A DNA stretch of 64,000 nucleotides, taken from positions 2,178,501-2,242,500 of the forward strand of contig NZ_CP145886.1 in assembly GCF_038049935.1 (NCBI RefSeq). The letters are read 5' to 3'. Shown here in pieces: positions 8,056 through 19,267 of the stretch; the first letter of the stretch is position 1; every line of letters starts with the position of its first letter. Origin of the DNA: Rossellomorea sp. y25. Lineage in GTDB: Bacteria > Bacillota > Bacilli > Bacillales > Bacillaceae_B. The translations under genes were made by a program, and so were the position numbers. The notes under the pieces were generated by a model. The model was given only the letters and a program-made list of their open reading frames with translations, did not search any database and was not told the origin of the DNA.

Positions 8056-9537
8056 ATGATTAAAAAGATTTGTATGAGCGTTTTTGCACTATTTTTATTG
8101 CTGCCGTCCTGGAGCCAGGCAGGTTCATTCGGGGGTGATGATCCTTCTGGAGTTCCCGGACAGTGGTATGTAGGTACAACTCCCTCGTATGTGGCCCCTT
8201 CCAAGCATCCAATCCTCTTTGTTCACGGATTAAATAGCTCTTCTAACACATGGTGGAATGGAAATAATATGTATGACACAGCCTTTCAAAATGGTTATGA
8301 AACCGCTTTTATCGATCTGTATCCAACAAAGAATATGTGGGATAACGGTGCCCTCCTGGCCCAGAAAATACGCAACATATACGATTATTACGGTGAAAAG
8401 GTAGTAGTTGTGGCCCACAGTAAAGGGGGCATCGATACGCAATCAGCACTTGTACACTATGGCGCCTATCCGTATGTCTCAAGGGTGATCACCCTTTCCA
8501 CGCCACATTATGGTTCTCAACTGGCAGATCTTGCTTATAGCAGTTGGGCAGGATGGTTGACAGGTATTCTGGGAAGTAAGAATGACGCCACCTATTCACT
8601 GCAAACAGGATATATGAGTTATTTTCGCTCTGAAACGGATCATCGTCCTAATGTAAATAGAAATCCGATCTATACGTTTGGCGGGACAAAATGGGGAAGC
8701 TTCGGAAGCTCTCTTTATTGGGGTGGATTGTATCTTAGTGCTTATGGAAGCAACGATGGTGCCGTTACAGTAAATAGTTCGAGACTTCCCTATGGCACAG
8801 AATTGAGAGTTGGGGGCTGGGATCACTTCACTATCAAAGAAGGTTCCTCTACCTTTAATTTGTTCAAAGATTATTTGAATGAAGCGACCAAAACGTCAGG
8901 CTTTAACGCTCAAAGTGTTGTGGAGAGAAAAGGTGCAGAAAGCGCTGCCTCTTATATTAGGGGAGGCGAATATAGTGGAAAGAAACTAGAAAAGGTCTTA
9001 GTTGAACAGGGGGCTAAGTCCGTAACATTTGATTGGATAAGCAATAGCTCTTCATCACAATTAATCCTTAAAGATCCTGGTCAAAAAGCAAATTCAATCT
9101 TCAAGGTAAAAAAGGATGAAAGTGAATACTTTAACGGTGCGTATCATCATACTGTTACTGTTAAAGATCCGGCACCAGGGGAATGGACGGTTGACGCATC
9201 GTCGTCTTCAGCAGAAAAATATCTCTTACATGTGTCTTTTGAAAGCGTGATGAATGATGCTTTGAGTATCCATTTAGCACAGGATGAAATCAGCTTGAAA
9301 GCCAAGGAAAGTAAGCTAAACCTTAGACCAGTCATGACTATTGAATATTATAAGGATGGTAAGTTGAAGAAGAGTAAGGTGAAAACAAAGAACGACTCAT
9401 TAAAACTTCCGAAACTTGGAGAAGGAGTTTATAATGTGACCATTGATGTAAAAGGAAGCGGTGACAAAAATACGTTCCAAAGAACCTTCATTAAAACCAT
9501 TTACGTTGATGCTTCAGGGGCCGTTTATGGACAGTAG
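8056..9537 (+). CDS. Secreted alpha/beta-hydrolase (lipase/esterase)
   Basis: A 493-residue exported protein with a classical signal peptide (MIKKICMSVFALFLLLPSWSQA, cut after about residue 22). The hydrolase domain covers about 45-285: ILFVHGLNSSS (oxyanion region, His57-Gly58), VVVVAHSKGG with nucleophile Ser122 in the A-H-S-x-G form seen in Bacillus lipases, LSTPHYGSQLADLA after it, SNDGAVTVNSSRL and GGWDHFTI holding the likely acid and His. The remaining 200 residues look like beta-rich C-terminal domains, including a stretch resembling pre-peptidase C-terminal or Ig-like modules (WTVDASSSSAEKYLLHV, RTFIKTIYVD). Lipid esters are the probable substrate; triacylglycerol is not proven. ATG follows GGAGAGAGTGT. 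Terminator downstream. Confidence 0.82.
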   Translation: MIKKICMSVFALFLLLPSWSQAGSFGGDDPSGVPGQWYVGTTPSYVAPSKHPILFVHGLNSSSNTWWNGNNMYDTAFQNGYETAFIDLYPTKNMWDNGALLAQKIRNIYDYYGEKVVVVAHSKGGIDTQSALVHYGAYPYVSRVITLSTPHYGSQLADLAYSSWAGWLTGILGSKNDATYSLQTGYMSYFRSETDHRPNVNRNPIYTFGGTKWGSFGSSLYWGGLYLSAYGSNDGAVTVNSSRLPYGTELRVGGWDHFTIKEGSSTFNLFKDYLNEATKTSGFNAQSVVERKGAESAASYIRGGEYSGKKLEKVLVEQGAKSVTFDWISNSSSSQLILKDPGQKANSIFKVKKDESEYFNGAYHHTVTVKDPAPGEWTVDASSSSAEKYLLHVSFESVMNDALSIHLAQDEISLKAKESKLNLRPVMTIEYYKDGKLKKSKVKTKNDSLKLPKLGEGVYNVTIDVKGSGDKNTFQRTFIKTIYVDASGAVYGQ

Positions 9538-9560
9538 GATAGGTTGAAATACTTTAGGTG

Positions 9561-9591
9561 AGAAGCTGATGTTCCATTAGCTTCTTTTTTA
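9561..9591 (+). terminator. Lipase terminator
   Basis: AGAAGCT, loop, AGCTTCT followed by TTTTT. Confidence 0.75.
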
Positions 9592-9790
9592 ATGGAAAAG
9601 CGGGACTGAACAAATAGTCTCCCTCCATTAGTTTGACAAAAGTCAACAATTTCAGAAAAGTAATAGGAACTTTTATCCACACGCAGTTCCGTATTTCAGT
9701 TCTAATGTTTCATTTTTGCAAATGGAAAAGGGTTTCAATCCATTAATCTCTAAATAAATTAGGGAGTCGAAATAAAAGGAGGAATACATA

Positions 9791-10840
9791 ATGAAAAAGA
9801 AATTAATGGTTGGTGCACTTTCGGGTGTGTTAGTAGCATCAGGAATCGCTTTCTCTGCACCGGGCGCATCTGCACTTGCAAATGGTCCAGGATATAATGG
9901 GAACGAGACGATCAAAAACGAGCGACTTCATAATTATGAAGAAATGGTGAGCATGCTTCAACAATTAGATCAGAGATCAAATGCTCTATCATTAGAAGTG
10001 TATGGTCAATCCGTCAAAGGACGAGATCTTTATCTTGCGAAATTTGGAACCAATGATAACAACCCTACAATCCTTTACTTAACTCAGCAGCATGGGAACG
10101 AAACATTGACGACTGAAGGTGCCCTTCAGTTCATCAAGCATCTTACTTCGAACTCAAAAGAAGTAAAAGAAATGCTTGAGAACGTAAATATATTGGTTGC
10201 TCCGCGATTAAATGTGGATGGAGCAGAAGGGGACGTTAATTTCTCCTTGGAGGATTATGTATCGGGAACTCACACCCGCTACAATGCGAACGAAGTCGAT
10301 TTAAATCGTGATCATGTGGACCGGAAACAACCGGAAACACAAGCTCTTCATAAAAACGTTCTTCAAAAATACAAGCCTGATTATATGATCGATCTTCATC
10401 ATCAAGGAGCCGAAACAACGCTTGGAGATACAGATGAACTCGTATCAGGATCTATCCTTTATCCTACAAATGATGAAGTGGATCCTGAAGTAGTGGAGAA
10501 ATCAAAACAGCTTGGTACAGTCCTTTATAACACGGTGGAAAGCCGTGGATTCGGTACGTTATCAAAATACATCGGTGGCACAGCACCGACGATTAGCCGC
10601 AACGGACTGGCGGTAGAATATGGGATTGCAACCCTTCTTTTTGAAATGAGGGGAATGGCTGATCATTACCGCGATGATTATGTTCTGGGTCAAAAGAGTA
10701 ATGGTTACCTTATCAAGCAAGCTGTTATTAGTTTAGAAGCTACGGCAAAAGCCATTGCTGACGGGTCAATTGAAAATGCGGATACTTCTTTCTGGGATAC
10801 GCTTCCTGAAAGCTCATATAATCGTAGTGAAAGTGAATAA
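9791..10840 (+). CDS. Secreted M14-family zinc carboxypeptidase
   Basis: A 349-residue protein with a signal peptide (residues 1-29, ending APGASA-LA). The M14 zinc site is seen as HGNE (His101, Glu104) and DLHHQG (His203 or His204). Substrate-binding Asn-Arg is in VDLNRDH (172-173), and the catalytic Glu lies in LLFEMRGM near 283. It would remove C-terminal amino acids, or act on gamma-D-glutamyl peptides as some Bacillus M14 enzymes do, outside the cell. ATG 9791 has AAAGGAGGAATACATA in front. It is a single-gene unit ended by the hairpin at 10857, probably part of the exported hydrolase set (lipase, M4, S8) of this region. Confidence 0.85.
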   Translation: MKKKLMVGALSGVLVASGIAFSAPGASALANGPGYNGNETIKNERLHNYEEMVSMLQQLDQRSNALSLEVYGQSVKGRDLYLAKFGTNDNNPTILYLTQQHGNETLTTEGALQFIKHLTSNSKEVKEMLENVNILVAPRLNVDGAEGDVNFSLEDYVSGTHTRYNANEVDLNRDHVDRKQPETQALHKNVLQKYKPDYMIDLHHQGAETTLGDTDELVSGSILYPTNDEVDPEVVEKSKQLGTVLYNTVESRGFGTLSKYIGGTAPTISRNGLAVEYGIATLLFEMRGMADHYRDDYVLGQKSNGYLIKQAVISLEATAKAIADGSIENADTSFWDTLPESSYNRSESE

Positions 10841-10856
10841 AAATATAAATAAATAG

Positions 10857-10888
10857 AAAAAGACTTCCTATTAGGAAGTCTTTTTCTA
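10857..10888. terminator. Bidirectional terminator between carboxypeptidase and uspA
   Basis: AAAAAGACTTCCTA / TAGGAAGTCTTTTT, overlapping the stop codon of the convergent UspA gene. Confidence 0.85.
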
Positions 10889-11302
10889 TTTCACGATCAT
10901 CACGGGACATTTAGCCCTTTTAGCGACTTTATGGCTTACACTTCCCAAGACCATTTCTTGAAATACATTTAATCCACGGCTTCCAATCACTACTGCATCG
11001 AAGTTGTTTTTGTTCGCATGCTCAACAATGGCTGGACCTGGTTCTCCGTGTAAAAAGATAATCTCATAGTCGATGCCTTCACGTTTGGCTTTTTGTTCTA
11101 TCAATTGCAGTTTCTGCTTCCGTTTGTCTGTTGCATCCAGTCCCCAATGGTTAAGAACATCTTCCTTTGATTGCTTCCCGTCTACTACATAAACAATAGC
11201 TATTTTAGAGCCTTCATGGCATCTTGCGAGAGCGATCGCTTTTTCTCCTGCTCTTAAAGAGTGTTCAGACCCGTCTGTTGCGAGAAGAATGTGTTTGAAC
11301 AT
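10886..11302 (-). CDS. Universal stress protein (UspA family)
   Basis: A 138-residue cytoplasmic UspA protein. It begins HILLATDGSEHSLRAGEKAI, and the ATP-binding loop GSRGLNVFQEMVLGSVSHKVAKRAKCPVMIVK (about 107-138) is the G-2x-G-9x-G(S/T) signature of nucleotide-binding Usp proteins. It therefore probably binds ATP and helps survival under starvation or stress; the exact task is unknown. Upstream, 11319-11334 (ATGAAAGCGTTTCGTA) resembles a catabolite-response element with two mismatches, between the likely promoter and the start. Divergent from the SulP transporter gene, a frequent neighbour of Usp proteins. Confidence 0.85.
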   Translation of the reverse strand: MFKHILLATDGSEHSLRAGEKAIALARCHEGSKIAIVYVVDGKQSKEDVLNHWGLDATDKRKQKLQLIEQKAKREGIDYEIIFLHGEPGPAIVEHANKNNFDAVVIGSRGLNVFQEMVLGSVSHKVAKRAKCPVMIVK

Positions 11303-11571
11303 TGCATTTCCTCCATCCGATGAAAGCGTTTCGTATTAAGTTCTATATTTTTATTCAATTTCCTTTATAGATATCTAAGATATATTTTACACGTATTTGA
11401 ACTGGATCAGATTATGGATGAAATCCAGAGTAATAGGAAGATAAAACTGTATGATTGCGCTTTCATTATCATTTCACAAATCAAATGATCCATTATATAA
11501 TGTCCTTTGTGTTAAACGGCCCCGACTTTCATGAGAGTTGAAAGTCATAGATAATTAGGAAGAGGTGCATT

Positions 11572-13053
11572 ATGAGTTTAAGTAAAAAAATTAAATATGA
11601 ATGGTTTGGAAATGTTAGAGGAGATGTACTGTCCGGTATCGTCGTTGCGATGGCATTGATCCCGGAAGCGATTGCCTTCTCAATTATTGCAGGAGTAGAC
11701 CCGATGATAGGATTGTACGCTTCCTTCTGTATCGCAGTAGTCATTGCATTTGTGGGTGGACGTCCAGGAATGATTTCAGCTGCAACGGGTGCTACAGCCT
11801 TGCTTATGACGACTCTGGTAGCTGATCATGGTCTCCAGTATTTACTTGCTGCTACGATCCTGACGGGTGTGATTCAAATTGTCATGGGTGTCCTGAAGCT
11901 AGGGCGTTTAATGAAATTTGTACCACGCTCCGTTATGATAGGATTCGTCAACGCTTTGGCAATCCTTATTTTCTCGGCACAATTACCTCATTTTGTTGGT
12001 GAATCATGGATCATGTATGCAATGGTTGCAGCAGCACTTGGAGTCATTTACATCCTTCCACGTTTCACAAAAGCTGTGCCTTCAGCATTGGTGGCCATTA
12101 TCGCGGTTACGATTTTTGCTGTTGTAACAGGAAGTGGGGTTCGTACCGTGGGAGACATGGGTGAACTAACTCAAACATTGCCCATATTCTTGATTCCTGA
12201 CATCCCATTTACATTTGAAACTCTGCAAATCATCTTTCCTTATTCTTTATCGATCGCGATTGTTGGATTGGTCGAGTCACTCTTAACTGCGTCTATTGTA
12301 GATGACATGACTGATACAACGAGTAATAAAAATAAGGAGGCAAGAGGGCAAGGTATTGCCAACATTGTGTCAGGTTTCTTTGGTGGTATGGCAGGCTGTG
12401 CGATGATCGGACAATCCGTCATCAATGTAAAATCAGGCGGGCGAGGGAGATTGTCTGCTTTTGTTGCGGGAGTTTTCTTAATGATCCTTATTATCGTCCT
12501 GAATGATTTCTTAGTTCAAATTCCAATGGCTGCCCTTGTTGGGGTAATGTTTATGGTGTCATTTGGGACATTTGACTGGTCTTCTTTAAAGAATATTCAT
12601 AAAACACCAATAACCGATACGGTTGTAATGTTAGCGACCGTAATAACTGTCCTATTGACACATGATTTATCAAAAGGAGTTCTAGTGGGAATTATCTTGA
12701 GTGCCATCTTCTTTGCATCAAAAATTTCAAAAGTGAAGATTACGAGCATGATATCCGATGATAAGCATAAAAAAGTCTATCGTGTTTCAGGACAATTGTT
12801 CTTTGCTTCTGTAACAGAATTTGTTGAAAGCTTCAACTTCAATGAAGATGTAAAAGAAGTAACTCTAGATTTAACTCATGCACACTTATGGGATGACTCA
12901 GCGGTAGGGGCAATTGATAAAATCGTCATTAAATATCATCAAAATGGTGTAAGGGCAAATGTAACAGGTTTAAATGCTGAAAGTAATAGGCTAATAGAAA
13001 AACTGGCTGTGCATAACAAGCCGGGTGGACTAGGTAAAGTGGTTAATCATTAG
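11572..13053 (+). CDS. SulP-family anion transporter with STAS domain
   Basis: 493 residues: a membrane domain with about 10-12 helices (residues 20-390) beginning [35 protein letters not shown], the SulP signature, and a cytoplasmic STAS domain (about 400-490, [21 protein letters not shown]). Substrate is sulfate, bicarbonate or another small anion; BicA-type Na+/bicarbonate uptake and YbaR-type Bacillus proteins are the nearest relatives I know. ATG 11572 follows GGAAGAGGTGCATT. A good terminator follows. The divergent uspA gene shares the upstream region, suggesting linked stress or carbon-status control, which is inference. Confidence 0.85.
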   Translation: MSLSKKIKYEWFGNVRGDVLSGIVVAMALIPEAIAFSIIAGVDPMIGLYASFCIAVVIAFVGGRPGMISAATGATALLMTTLVADHGLQYLLAATILTGVIQIVMGVLKLGRLMKFVPRSVMIGFVNALAILIFSAQLPHFVGESWIMYAMVAAALGVIYILPRFTKAVPSALVAIIAVTIFAVVTGSGVRTVGDMGELTQTLPIFLIPDIPFTFETLQIIFPYSLSIAIVGLVESLLTASIVDDMTDTTSNKNKEARGQGIANIVSGFFGGMAGCAMIGQSVINVKSGGRGRLSAFVAGVFLMILIIVLNDFLVQIPMAALVGVMFMVSFGTFDWSSLKNIHKTPITDTVVMLATVITVLLTHDLSKGVLVGIILSAIFFASKISKVKITSMISDDKHKKVYRVSGQLFFASVTEFVESFNFNEDVKEVTLDLTHAHLWDDSAVGAIDKIVIKYHQNGVRANVTGLNAESNRLIEKLAVHNKPGGLGKVVNH

Positions 13054-13063
13054 TGGGATATTT

Positions 13064-13100
13064 AGAAAAACTCTTGGTCATTTTGATTAAGAGTTTTTCT
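13064..13100 (+). terminator. Terminator after the SulP gene
   Basis: AGAAAAACTCTT / AAGAGTTTTTCT, loop of 13 nt, T-rich 3' arm. Confidence 0.75.
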
Positions 13101-13144
13101 ACTTTACTAAACTTTCACTTGAAATAAGCATATAAGCATTTTAT

Positions 13145-13166
13145 TATATAAGAAACAACTTATATA
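13145..13166. promoter_or_regulatory. Candidate ArsR operator of the ars operon
   Basis: TATATAAG-AAACAA-CTTATATA, perfect 8-bp arms, about 85 bp before arsR. Extra ATATAAG half-sites occur near 13129 and 13199. Placement fits autorepression by the ArsR encoded next. Confidence 0.55.
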
Positions 13167-13250
13167 TGAACCTTTTAAATGGTTCTTATTGTCCTTAATA
13201 TAAGTAAATAATAATATGCTAATAATATTGGCACTTGAGGAGGTGTTTAC

Positions 13251-13595
13251 ATGCTTACATCAATGCTAGAAATAGAAAGGGCGGCAACAATGTTAAAGCT
13301 TCTAGGGGATAAAACCCGTCTTACTATGGTGAAACTATTAGAGTCCAATGACTGCTGCGTGTGTGAATTTGTCGAGATATTCAAAATGAGTCAGCCTGCC
13401 ATCTCACAGCATGTTCGTAAATTGAAAGATGCAGGACTTGTGAAGGAATTAAGAAGGGGTCAATGGGTCTTTTACTCTCTTAACAAAGAAAGTGAAGCGT
13501 ATCCGTTTGTTCAAAGCTTGTTAGAACACTTGCCTAATCAGGATGATCGATTAACAACTTTAGAAAAGCAAGGATTACGCATTTCTTGTCATTAG
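13251..13595 (+). CDS. arsR: ArsR-family arsenical-responsive repressor
   Basis: A 114-residue winged-helix regulator: [50 protein letters not shown]. The DCCVCE segment (about residues 41-46) has the cysteines of the ArsR metalloid site in the recognition-domain helix, as in the plasmid and B. subtilis ArsR type. It represses arsR-arsB-arsC until As(III) or Sb(III) binds. ATG 13251 lies 6 bases after GAGGAGGTG. It ends 14 bases before arsB, with the arsB ribosome binding site at its stop codon. Confidence 0.9.
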   Translation: MLTSMLEIERAATMLKLLGDKTRLTMVKLLESNDCCVCEFVEIFKMSQPAISQHVRKLKDAGLVKELRRGQWVFYSLNKESEAYPFVQSLLEHLPNQDDRLTTLEKQGLRISCH

Positions 13596-13609
13596 GAGGA
13601 GGGTTTCCC

Positions 13610-14908
13610 ATGTTTTCAGTATTTTTAGCTACCATGATTTTTATCGCCACATTGATACTTGTGATTTGGCAGCCAAAAGGATTGTCCATTGGCTGGTCTG
13701 CCTGTGGAGGAGCGGTTCTAGCCTTAATTGTAGGGGTTGTCGACTTCCAGGATGTTATGGCTGTGACAGGAATAGTATGGAATGCTACTTTAGCATTCAT
13801 TGCTATTATCATTATCTCTTTAATTTTAGATGAAATTGGATTCTTTGAATGGTCTGCTTTACATATGGCGAGGGCAGCAAAAGGGAATGGCGTCAAAATG
13901 TTTGTGTACGTTTCCCTATTAGGAGCGGTTGTCGCAGCATTTTTTGCGAATGATGGAGCTGCGTTGATATTGACTCCGATTGTTTTGGCAATGGTGAGAA
14001 ACTTGAATTTTGAAGAAAAAATGGTGTTTCCATTTATCATGGCAAGTGGATTCATTGCCGACACGACTTCATTGCCGCTTGTCGTCAGCAACCTTGTGAA
14101 CATCGTGTCGGCCGATTTCTTTGATATCGGGTTTGTGGAATATGCATCAAGAATGATCATTCCAAACTTCTTCTCATTGATTGCAAGCATCCTGGTGCTG
14201 TATCTGTTCTTTAGAAAAAGCATTCCAAAAAATTATGATTCCAGCCAGCTAAAAAAACCGGTTGAAGCGATTAAAGATCAGCGTATGTTTAAGCTATCCT
14301 GGATTGTGCTTGGTATCTTGCTTGTTGGTTACTTTATCAGTGAATCACTGCACATTCCAGTATCGATCATCGCAGGTATTGTGTCGTTTTTCTTCTTACT
14401 AATGGCTAGGAGAAGCTCAGCCGTCAACACGAAAGATGTCATTAAAGGTGCTCCATGGGCGATTGTATTCTTCTCGATTGGAATGTACGTGGTAGTGTAT
14501 GGTTTGCGCAATGTAGGACTGACGAATGTGTTAACGGACGTTATCCAAGTTGCAGCTGATCAAGGACTTTTCGTCGCTACGATTTCCATGGGCTTCATTG
14601 CAGCGATACTGTCATCGGTCATGAACAATATGCCGACCGTTATGATCGATGCGATTGCGATTATGGATACAGACACTACAGGAGTTATTCGTGAGTCCCT
14701 TATTTATTCCAATGTCATCGGTTCTGATCTTGGTCCGAAAATTACCCCGATCGGTTCACTGGCAACCCTCTTATGGTTACACGTTTTATCATTAAAAGGC
14801 GTAAAAATCTCATGGGGGCAATATTTTAAAACAGGAATTATTTTAACCGTACCAACATTACTCATTACCCTTATTGGTTTATATATCTGGTTAATGATCA
14901 TATCTTAA
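13610..14908 (+). CDS. arsB: Arsenite efflux pump ArsB
   Basis: A 432-residue integral membrane protein of the ArsB/NhaD superfamily with about 12 helices. ArsB hallmarks: [59 protein letters not shown] and the closing [24 protein letters not shown]. It extrudes arsenite and antimonite. The start ATG 13610 is placed by AGGAGG at 13594, while longer in-frame starts would overlap arsR. Middle gene of arsRBC; no ArsA ATPase is present, so it would run on membrane potential alone. Confidence 0.93.
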   Translation: MFSVFLATMIFIATLILVIWQPKGLSIGWSACGGAVLALIVGVVDFQDVMAVTGIVWNATLAFIAIIIISLILDEIGFFEWSALHMARAAKGNGVKMFVYVSLLGAVVAAFFANDGAALILTPIVLAMVRNLNFEEKMVFPFIMASGFIADTTSLPLVVSNLVNIVSADFFDIGFVEYASRMIIPNFFSLIASILVLYLFFRKSIPKNYDSSQLKKPVEAIKDQRMFKLSWIVLGILLVGYFISESLHIPVSIIAGIVSFFFLLMARRSSAVNTKDVIKGAPWAIVFFSIGMYVVVYGLRNVGLTNVLTDVIQVAADQGLFVATISMGFIAAILSSVMNNMPTVMIDAIAIMDTDTTGVIRESLIYSNVIGSDLGPKITPIGSLATLLWLHVLSLKGVKISWGQYFKTGIILTVPTLLITLIGLYIWLMIIS

Positions 14909-14936
14909 AACTTACAACAAAAGGAGCTCGATTATT

Positions 14937-15356
14937 ATGTCTAAAAAAACACTATACTTCTTATGTACAGGTAACTCATGCCGCAGCCAAATGGCAGAAG
15001 GTTGGGCAAAGCATCATTTAGGAGAAGAGTGGGATGTGAAAAGTGCAGGTATTGAAGCGCACGGATTAAATCCTAATGCAGTAAAAGCAATGAAAGAAGC
15101 GGGAATTGATATTTCAAACCAAACTTCTGACATTATCGATCCTGAAATTTTGAACAATGCGGATTTAGTCGTCACTCTTTGTGGTGATGCAGCTGATAAA
15201 TGTCCAATGACCCCTCCTCATGTCAAGCGTGAGCACTGGGGCTTTGATGACCCGGCAAAAGCGGAAGGAACGGATGAAGAGAAATGGGCATTCTTCCAAC
15301 GCGTTCGTGATGAAATCAGCGATCGCATCAAAACATTCGCTGAGACTGGGAAGTGA
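14937..15356 (+). CDS. arsC: Arsenate reductase, thioredoxin-coupled
   Basis: A 139-residue low-molecular-weight-phosphatase-fold enzyme that reduces As(V) to As(III) for export by ArsB. The P-loop CTGNSCRS gives nucleophile Cys10 and Cys15, and [10 protein letters not shown] gives Cys82 and Cys89, the three redox cysteines of the S. aureus/B. subtilis ArsC class; Asp105-like DP is in WGFDDPA. AAAGGAGC lies before ATG. Last gene of the ars operon, followed by a terminator. Confidence 0.95.
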   Translation: MSKKTLYFLCTGNSCRSQMAEGWAKHHLGEEWDVKSAGIEAHGLNPNAVKAMKEAGIDISNQTSDIIDPEILNNADLVVTLCGDAADKCPMTPPHVKREHWGFDDPAKAEGTDEEKWAFFQRVRDEISDRIKTFAETGK

Positions 15357-15364
15357 ACAGAAAT

Positions 15365-15380
15365 AGAGGGACTGACCTCA
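15365..15380 (+). repeat. Dispersed GAGGGACNGACCTC element
   Basis: AGAGGGACTGACCTCA directly after arsC. Matches AGAGGGACGGACCTC at 30614 at 14 of 15 positions and GAGGAACGGACCTG at 19135 less exactly. Confidence 0.4.
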
Positions 15381-15446
15381 TGGCATTCTTTAATGACCTG
15401 CCCAATAGGAAATAGCGGCTGTTGTTAAGGTCTTCCTAAATAGAAT

Positions 15447-15491
15447 AAGCCTGTTCTGGGTGCTTTTTGTACTTAGTAACAGGCTTTTTTT
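15447..15491 (+). terminator. ars operon terminator
   Basis: AAGCCTGTT / AACAGGCTT with a 22-nt loop and TTTTT after it. Confidence 0.7.
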
Positions 15492-15520
15492 GATGATGAA
15501 TGAACAATTTCCAACGAAGA

Positions 15521-15549
15521 AAACCAGCAAAGGACAAAATCCCTGCTGG
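15521..15549 (-). terminator. Terminator of the M4 protease gene
   Basis: Minus strand: ACCAGCA, loop, TGCTGGT followed by TTTCTT. Confidence 0.6.
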
Positions 15550-15562
15550 TCTGGCAAACTCT

Positions 15563-17522
<1,960 letters not shown>

Positions 17523-17561
17523 TAAAACACCCCTCAACCAATAGGTTTAGGGGTGCTTTAC
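17523..17561 (-). terminator. Terminator of the subtilisin-type gene
   Basis: Minus strand: GCACCCCTAAACC, loop, GGTTGAGGGGTG then TTTTAC. Confidence 0.7.
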
Positions 17562-17567
17562 TACTTA

Positions 17568-18782
17568 TTAGTATCTTACAGCATCATAAGAGTTAATTCT
17601 TCCGTGCTGGAAGTAAGAACCTGTACCGCTGATCGGATCAGCCGTTTGTTCAATCGCTTGACGGATCTGAACATTGTTTCGTCCTTGCCCTGCAAGTAAT
17701 CCTGCTAAACCTGCAACGTGAGGGGAAGCCATCGATGTACCTGACATGTATGAGTAGCCATTGTTAGGTACGGTAGAAGCAATGTCAACTCCAGGTGCGG
17801 TTACATCCACCCATGTTCCATAGTTTGAGAAAGAAGCTTTACGGTCTCTGGAATCAACTGCTCCTACAGCAATTGCGTTAGGATAAGAAGCTGGCTCAAA
17901 CGTTGTTGATACTCCGTCATTTCCAGCAGCGGCAATGACGACGGATCCTTTGTTCCAAGCATAATCAACTGCACTTTTTAACGTTGTAGTATTACAGTCA
18001 CAACCCAGGGAAAGGTTCAGAACTTCTGCGCCTTGATCTGCAGCGTAGCGAATACCTGCCGCGATATCATCAAGCGATCCACTTCCGTTAGCGTCTAATA
18101 CACGAACGGCAAGTATCTTTGTATTAGGGGCCATACCGGCAACCCCGGTTCCGTTGTTCGTTTCAGCAGCAGCCGTACCAGCTACATGTGTACCATGTCC
18201 GTTTAAATCCATTGGATAATAATCATTGTCGACGAAATCATAACCACGAATCGTCTTACCATCTAAATCAGGGTGATTGTAATCTACACCTGTATCAAGA
18301 ACGGCGATTTCCTGTCCGCTGCTCCCGCGTGCAAGATCCCATGCACTAGGTGTATACGTGTTTTGGGGTCCGTATTGATAGCCTTGGTAGTAATAATCAT
18401 TTGGGGTCCAGGTAGCCGAGAAGGTATAGTTCGGTTCTGCGTATTCTACATTTGGGTTTTTGCTTAATGCTTTTACAGTTGCTTCAACATTTCCTACTTT
18501 TAATACCTCAAATGGCTTTTTCGAAGTATCTTTTTCCTTTACTGCAGATGCATTCACTTTTTTAAGGGTATTTCCTTTTTCAGACTTGGTCACACCATCT
18601 TTGAATTTAACAATAACTTCACCTTTTACATAACTGCCTTTTTCAAGGCTTTTATTGACAGATGTCTTCTGAGGAGCTTTCTCGAGAGGGTTTTGATCTT
18701 GTGCAAAGGCACTTCCTCCGAAGCTAGGGACTAGAGCAAGTGATGCAGCTAAAGATAAAGCAGCAATTTTTTTAAACTTCAT
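17568..18782 (-). CDS. Secreted subtilisin-type serine protease (S8), thermitase-like
   Basis: A 404-residue preproenzyme: signal peptide 1-27 (SFGGSAFA), inhibitor I9 propeptide about 48-122 (YVKGEVIVKFKDGV to NPNVEYAEPNYTFSA), mature domain from about 124. The triad is complete: Asp163 (VLDTGVDYNHPDL), His197 (NGHGTHVAG), Ser350 (SGTSMASPHVAG), with the oxyanion Asn288 in AAGNDG. Cys261 and Cys263 (LGCDCN) recall the disulfide of thermitase and Bacillus Ak.1 protease, so I place it nearer those than subtilisin Carlsberg. ATG 18782 follows GGAGGAATGCTATT; a 22-codon upstream extension is not used. Confidence 0.9.
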   Translation of the reverse strand: MKFKKIAALSLAASLALVPSFGGSAFAQDQNPLEKAPQKTSVNKSLEKGSYVKGEVIVKFKDGVTKSEKGNTLKKVNASAVKEKDTSKKPFEVLKVGNVEATVKALSKNPNVEYAEPNYTFSATWTPNDYYYQGYQYGPQNTYTPSAWDLARGSSGQEIAVLDTGVDYNHPDLDGKTIRGYDFVDNDYYPMDLNGHGTHVAGTAAAETNNGTGVAGMAPNTKILAVRVLDANGSGSLDDIAAGIRYAADQGAEVLNLSLGCDCNTTTLKSAVDYAWNKGSVVIAAAGNDGVSTTFEPASYPNAIAVGAVDSRDRKASFSNYGTWVDVTAPGVDIASTVPNNGYSYMSGTSMASPHVAGLAGLLAGQGRNNVQIRQAIEQTADPISGTGSYFQHGRINSYDAVRY

Positions 18783-19216
18783 AATAGCATTCCTCCGTTT
18801 TTCTTTTTTGAATGAATGTGGTTCAACGACAAATGAATTGAGTGTCAAAACGCCTGCTTGCGAAAATACCCCCTTTTATGAAATTTCACAAGAATTGTTA
18901 AGAATGTGTGAAAGAAAACTATGTATATGATTCTTGCTAACTAGGATTCTAGCAAACCCTTCAAAAAAAAAGAATAGGGCGAAAATTCAGTATTTGTAAA
19001 TATAAGGAAAGTGAATCAAAGCAAATACAAAAAACACCTGGAATCAAGAAAACTTTCCTCAATACTCCCTTAAAAACAAAAATGCCCATAGGAAAACAGT
19101 CACGTATTTTCCCAACATCAATTTTAAAATTATTGAGGAACGGACCTGTTTTTTAATGAAAATAGATGGAGGAGGATAGTCATCAAGAAGGAGGGGGCGG
19201 AGGGCAACATCATTAA
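18783..19216. other. Long intergenic region, no gene supported
   Basis: Carries the S8 protease upstream region and an imperfect inverted repeat around TTGCTA/TAGCAA near 18937-18955. A dispersed GAGGAACGGACCTG motif lies at 19135-19148. A 68-codon ORF on the minus strand has no ribosome binding site or recognisable content. Confidence 0.4.
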
Positions 19217-19248
19217 TATGAAAAGGACTTCGGTGAATGAAGTCCTTT
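19217..19248 (-). terminator. Terminator of the RsbR-like gene
   Basis: Minus strand: AAAGGACTTC / GAAGTCCTTTT with 9-nt loop. Confidence 0.7.
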
Positions 19249-19267
19249 CTTTCATGCATGATCATTT

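Noticed and set aside
13534..14223. 229-codon minus-strand ORF opposite arsR/arsB
   Set aside because: Shadow frame of arsB; composition rich in Thr, Asn and Ile typical of antisense reading of a membrane protein gene.
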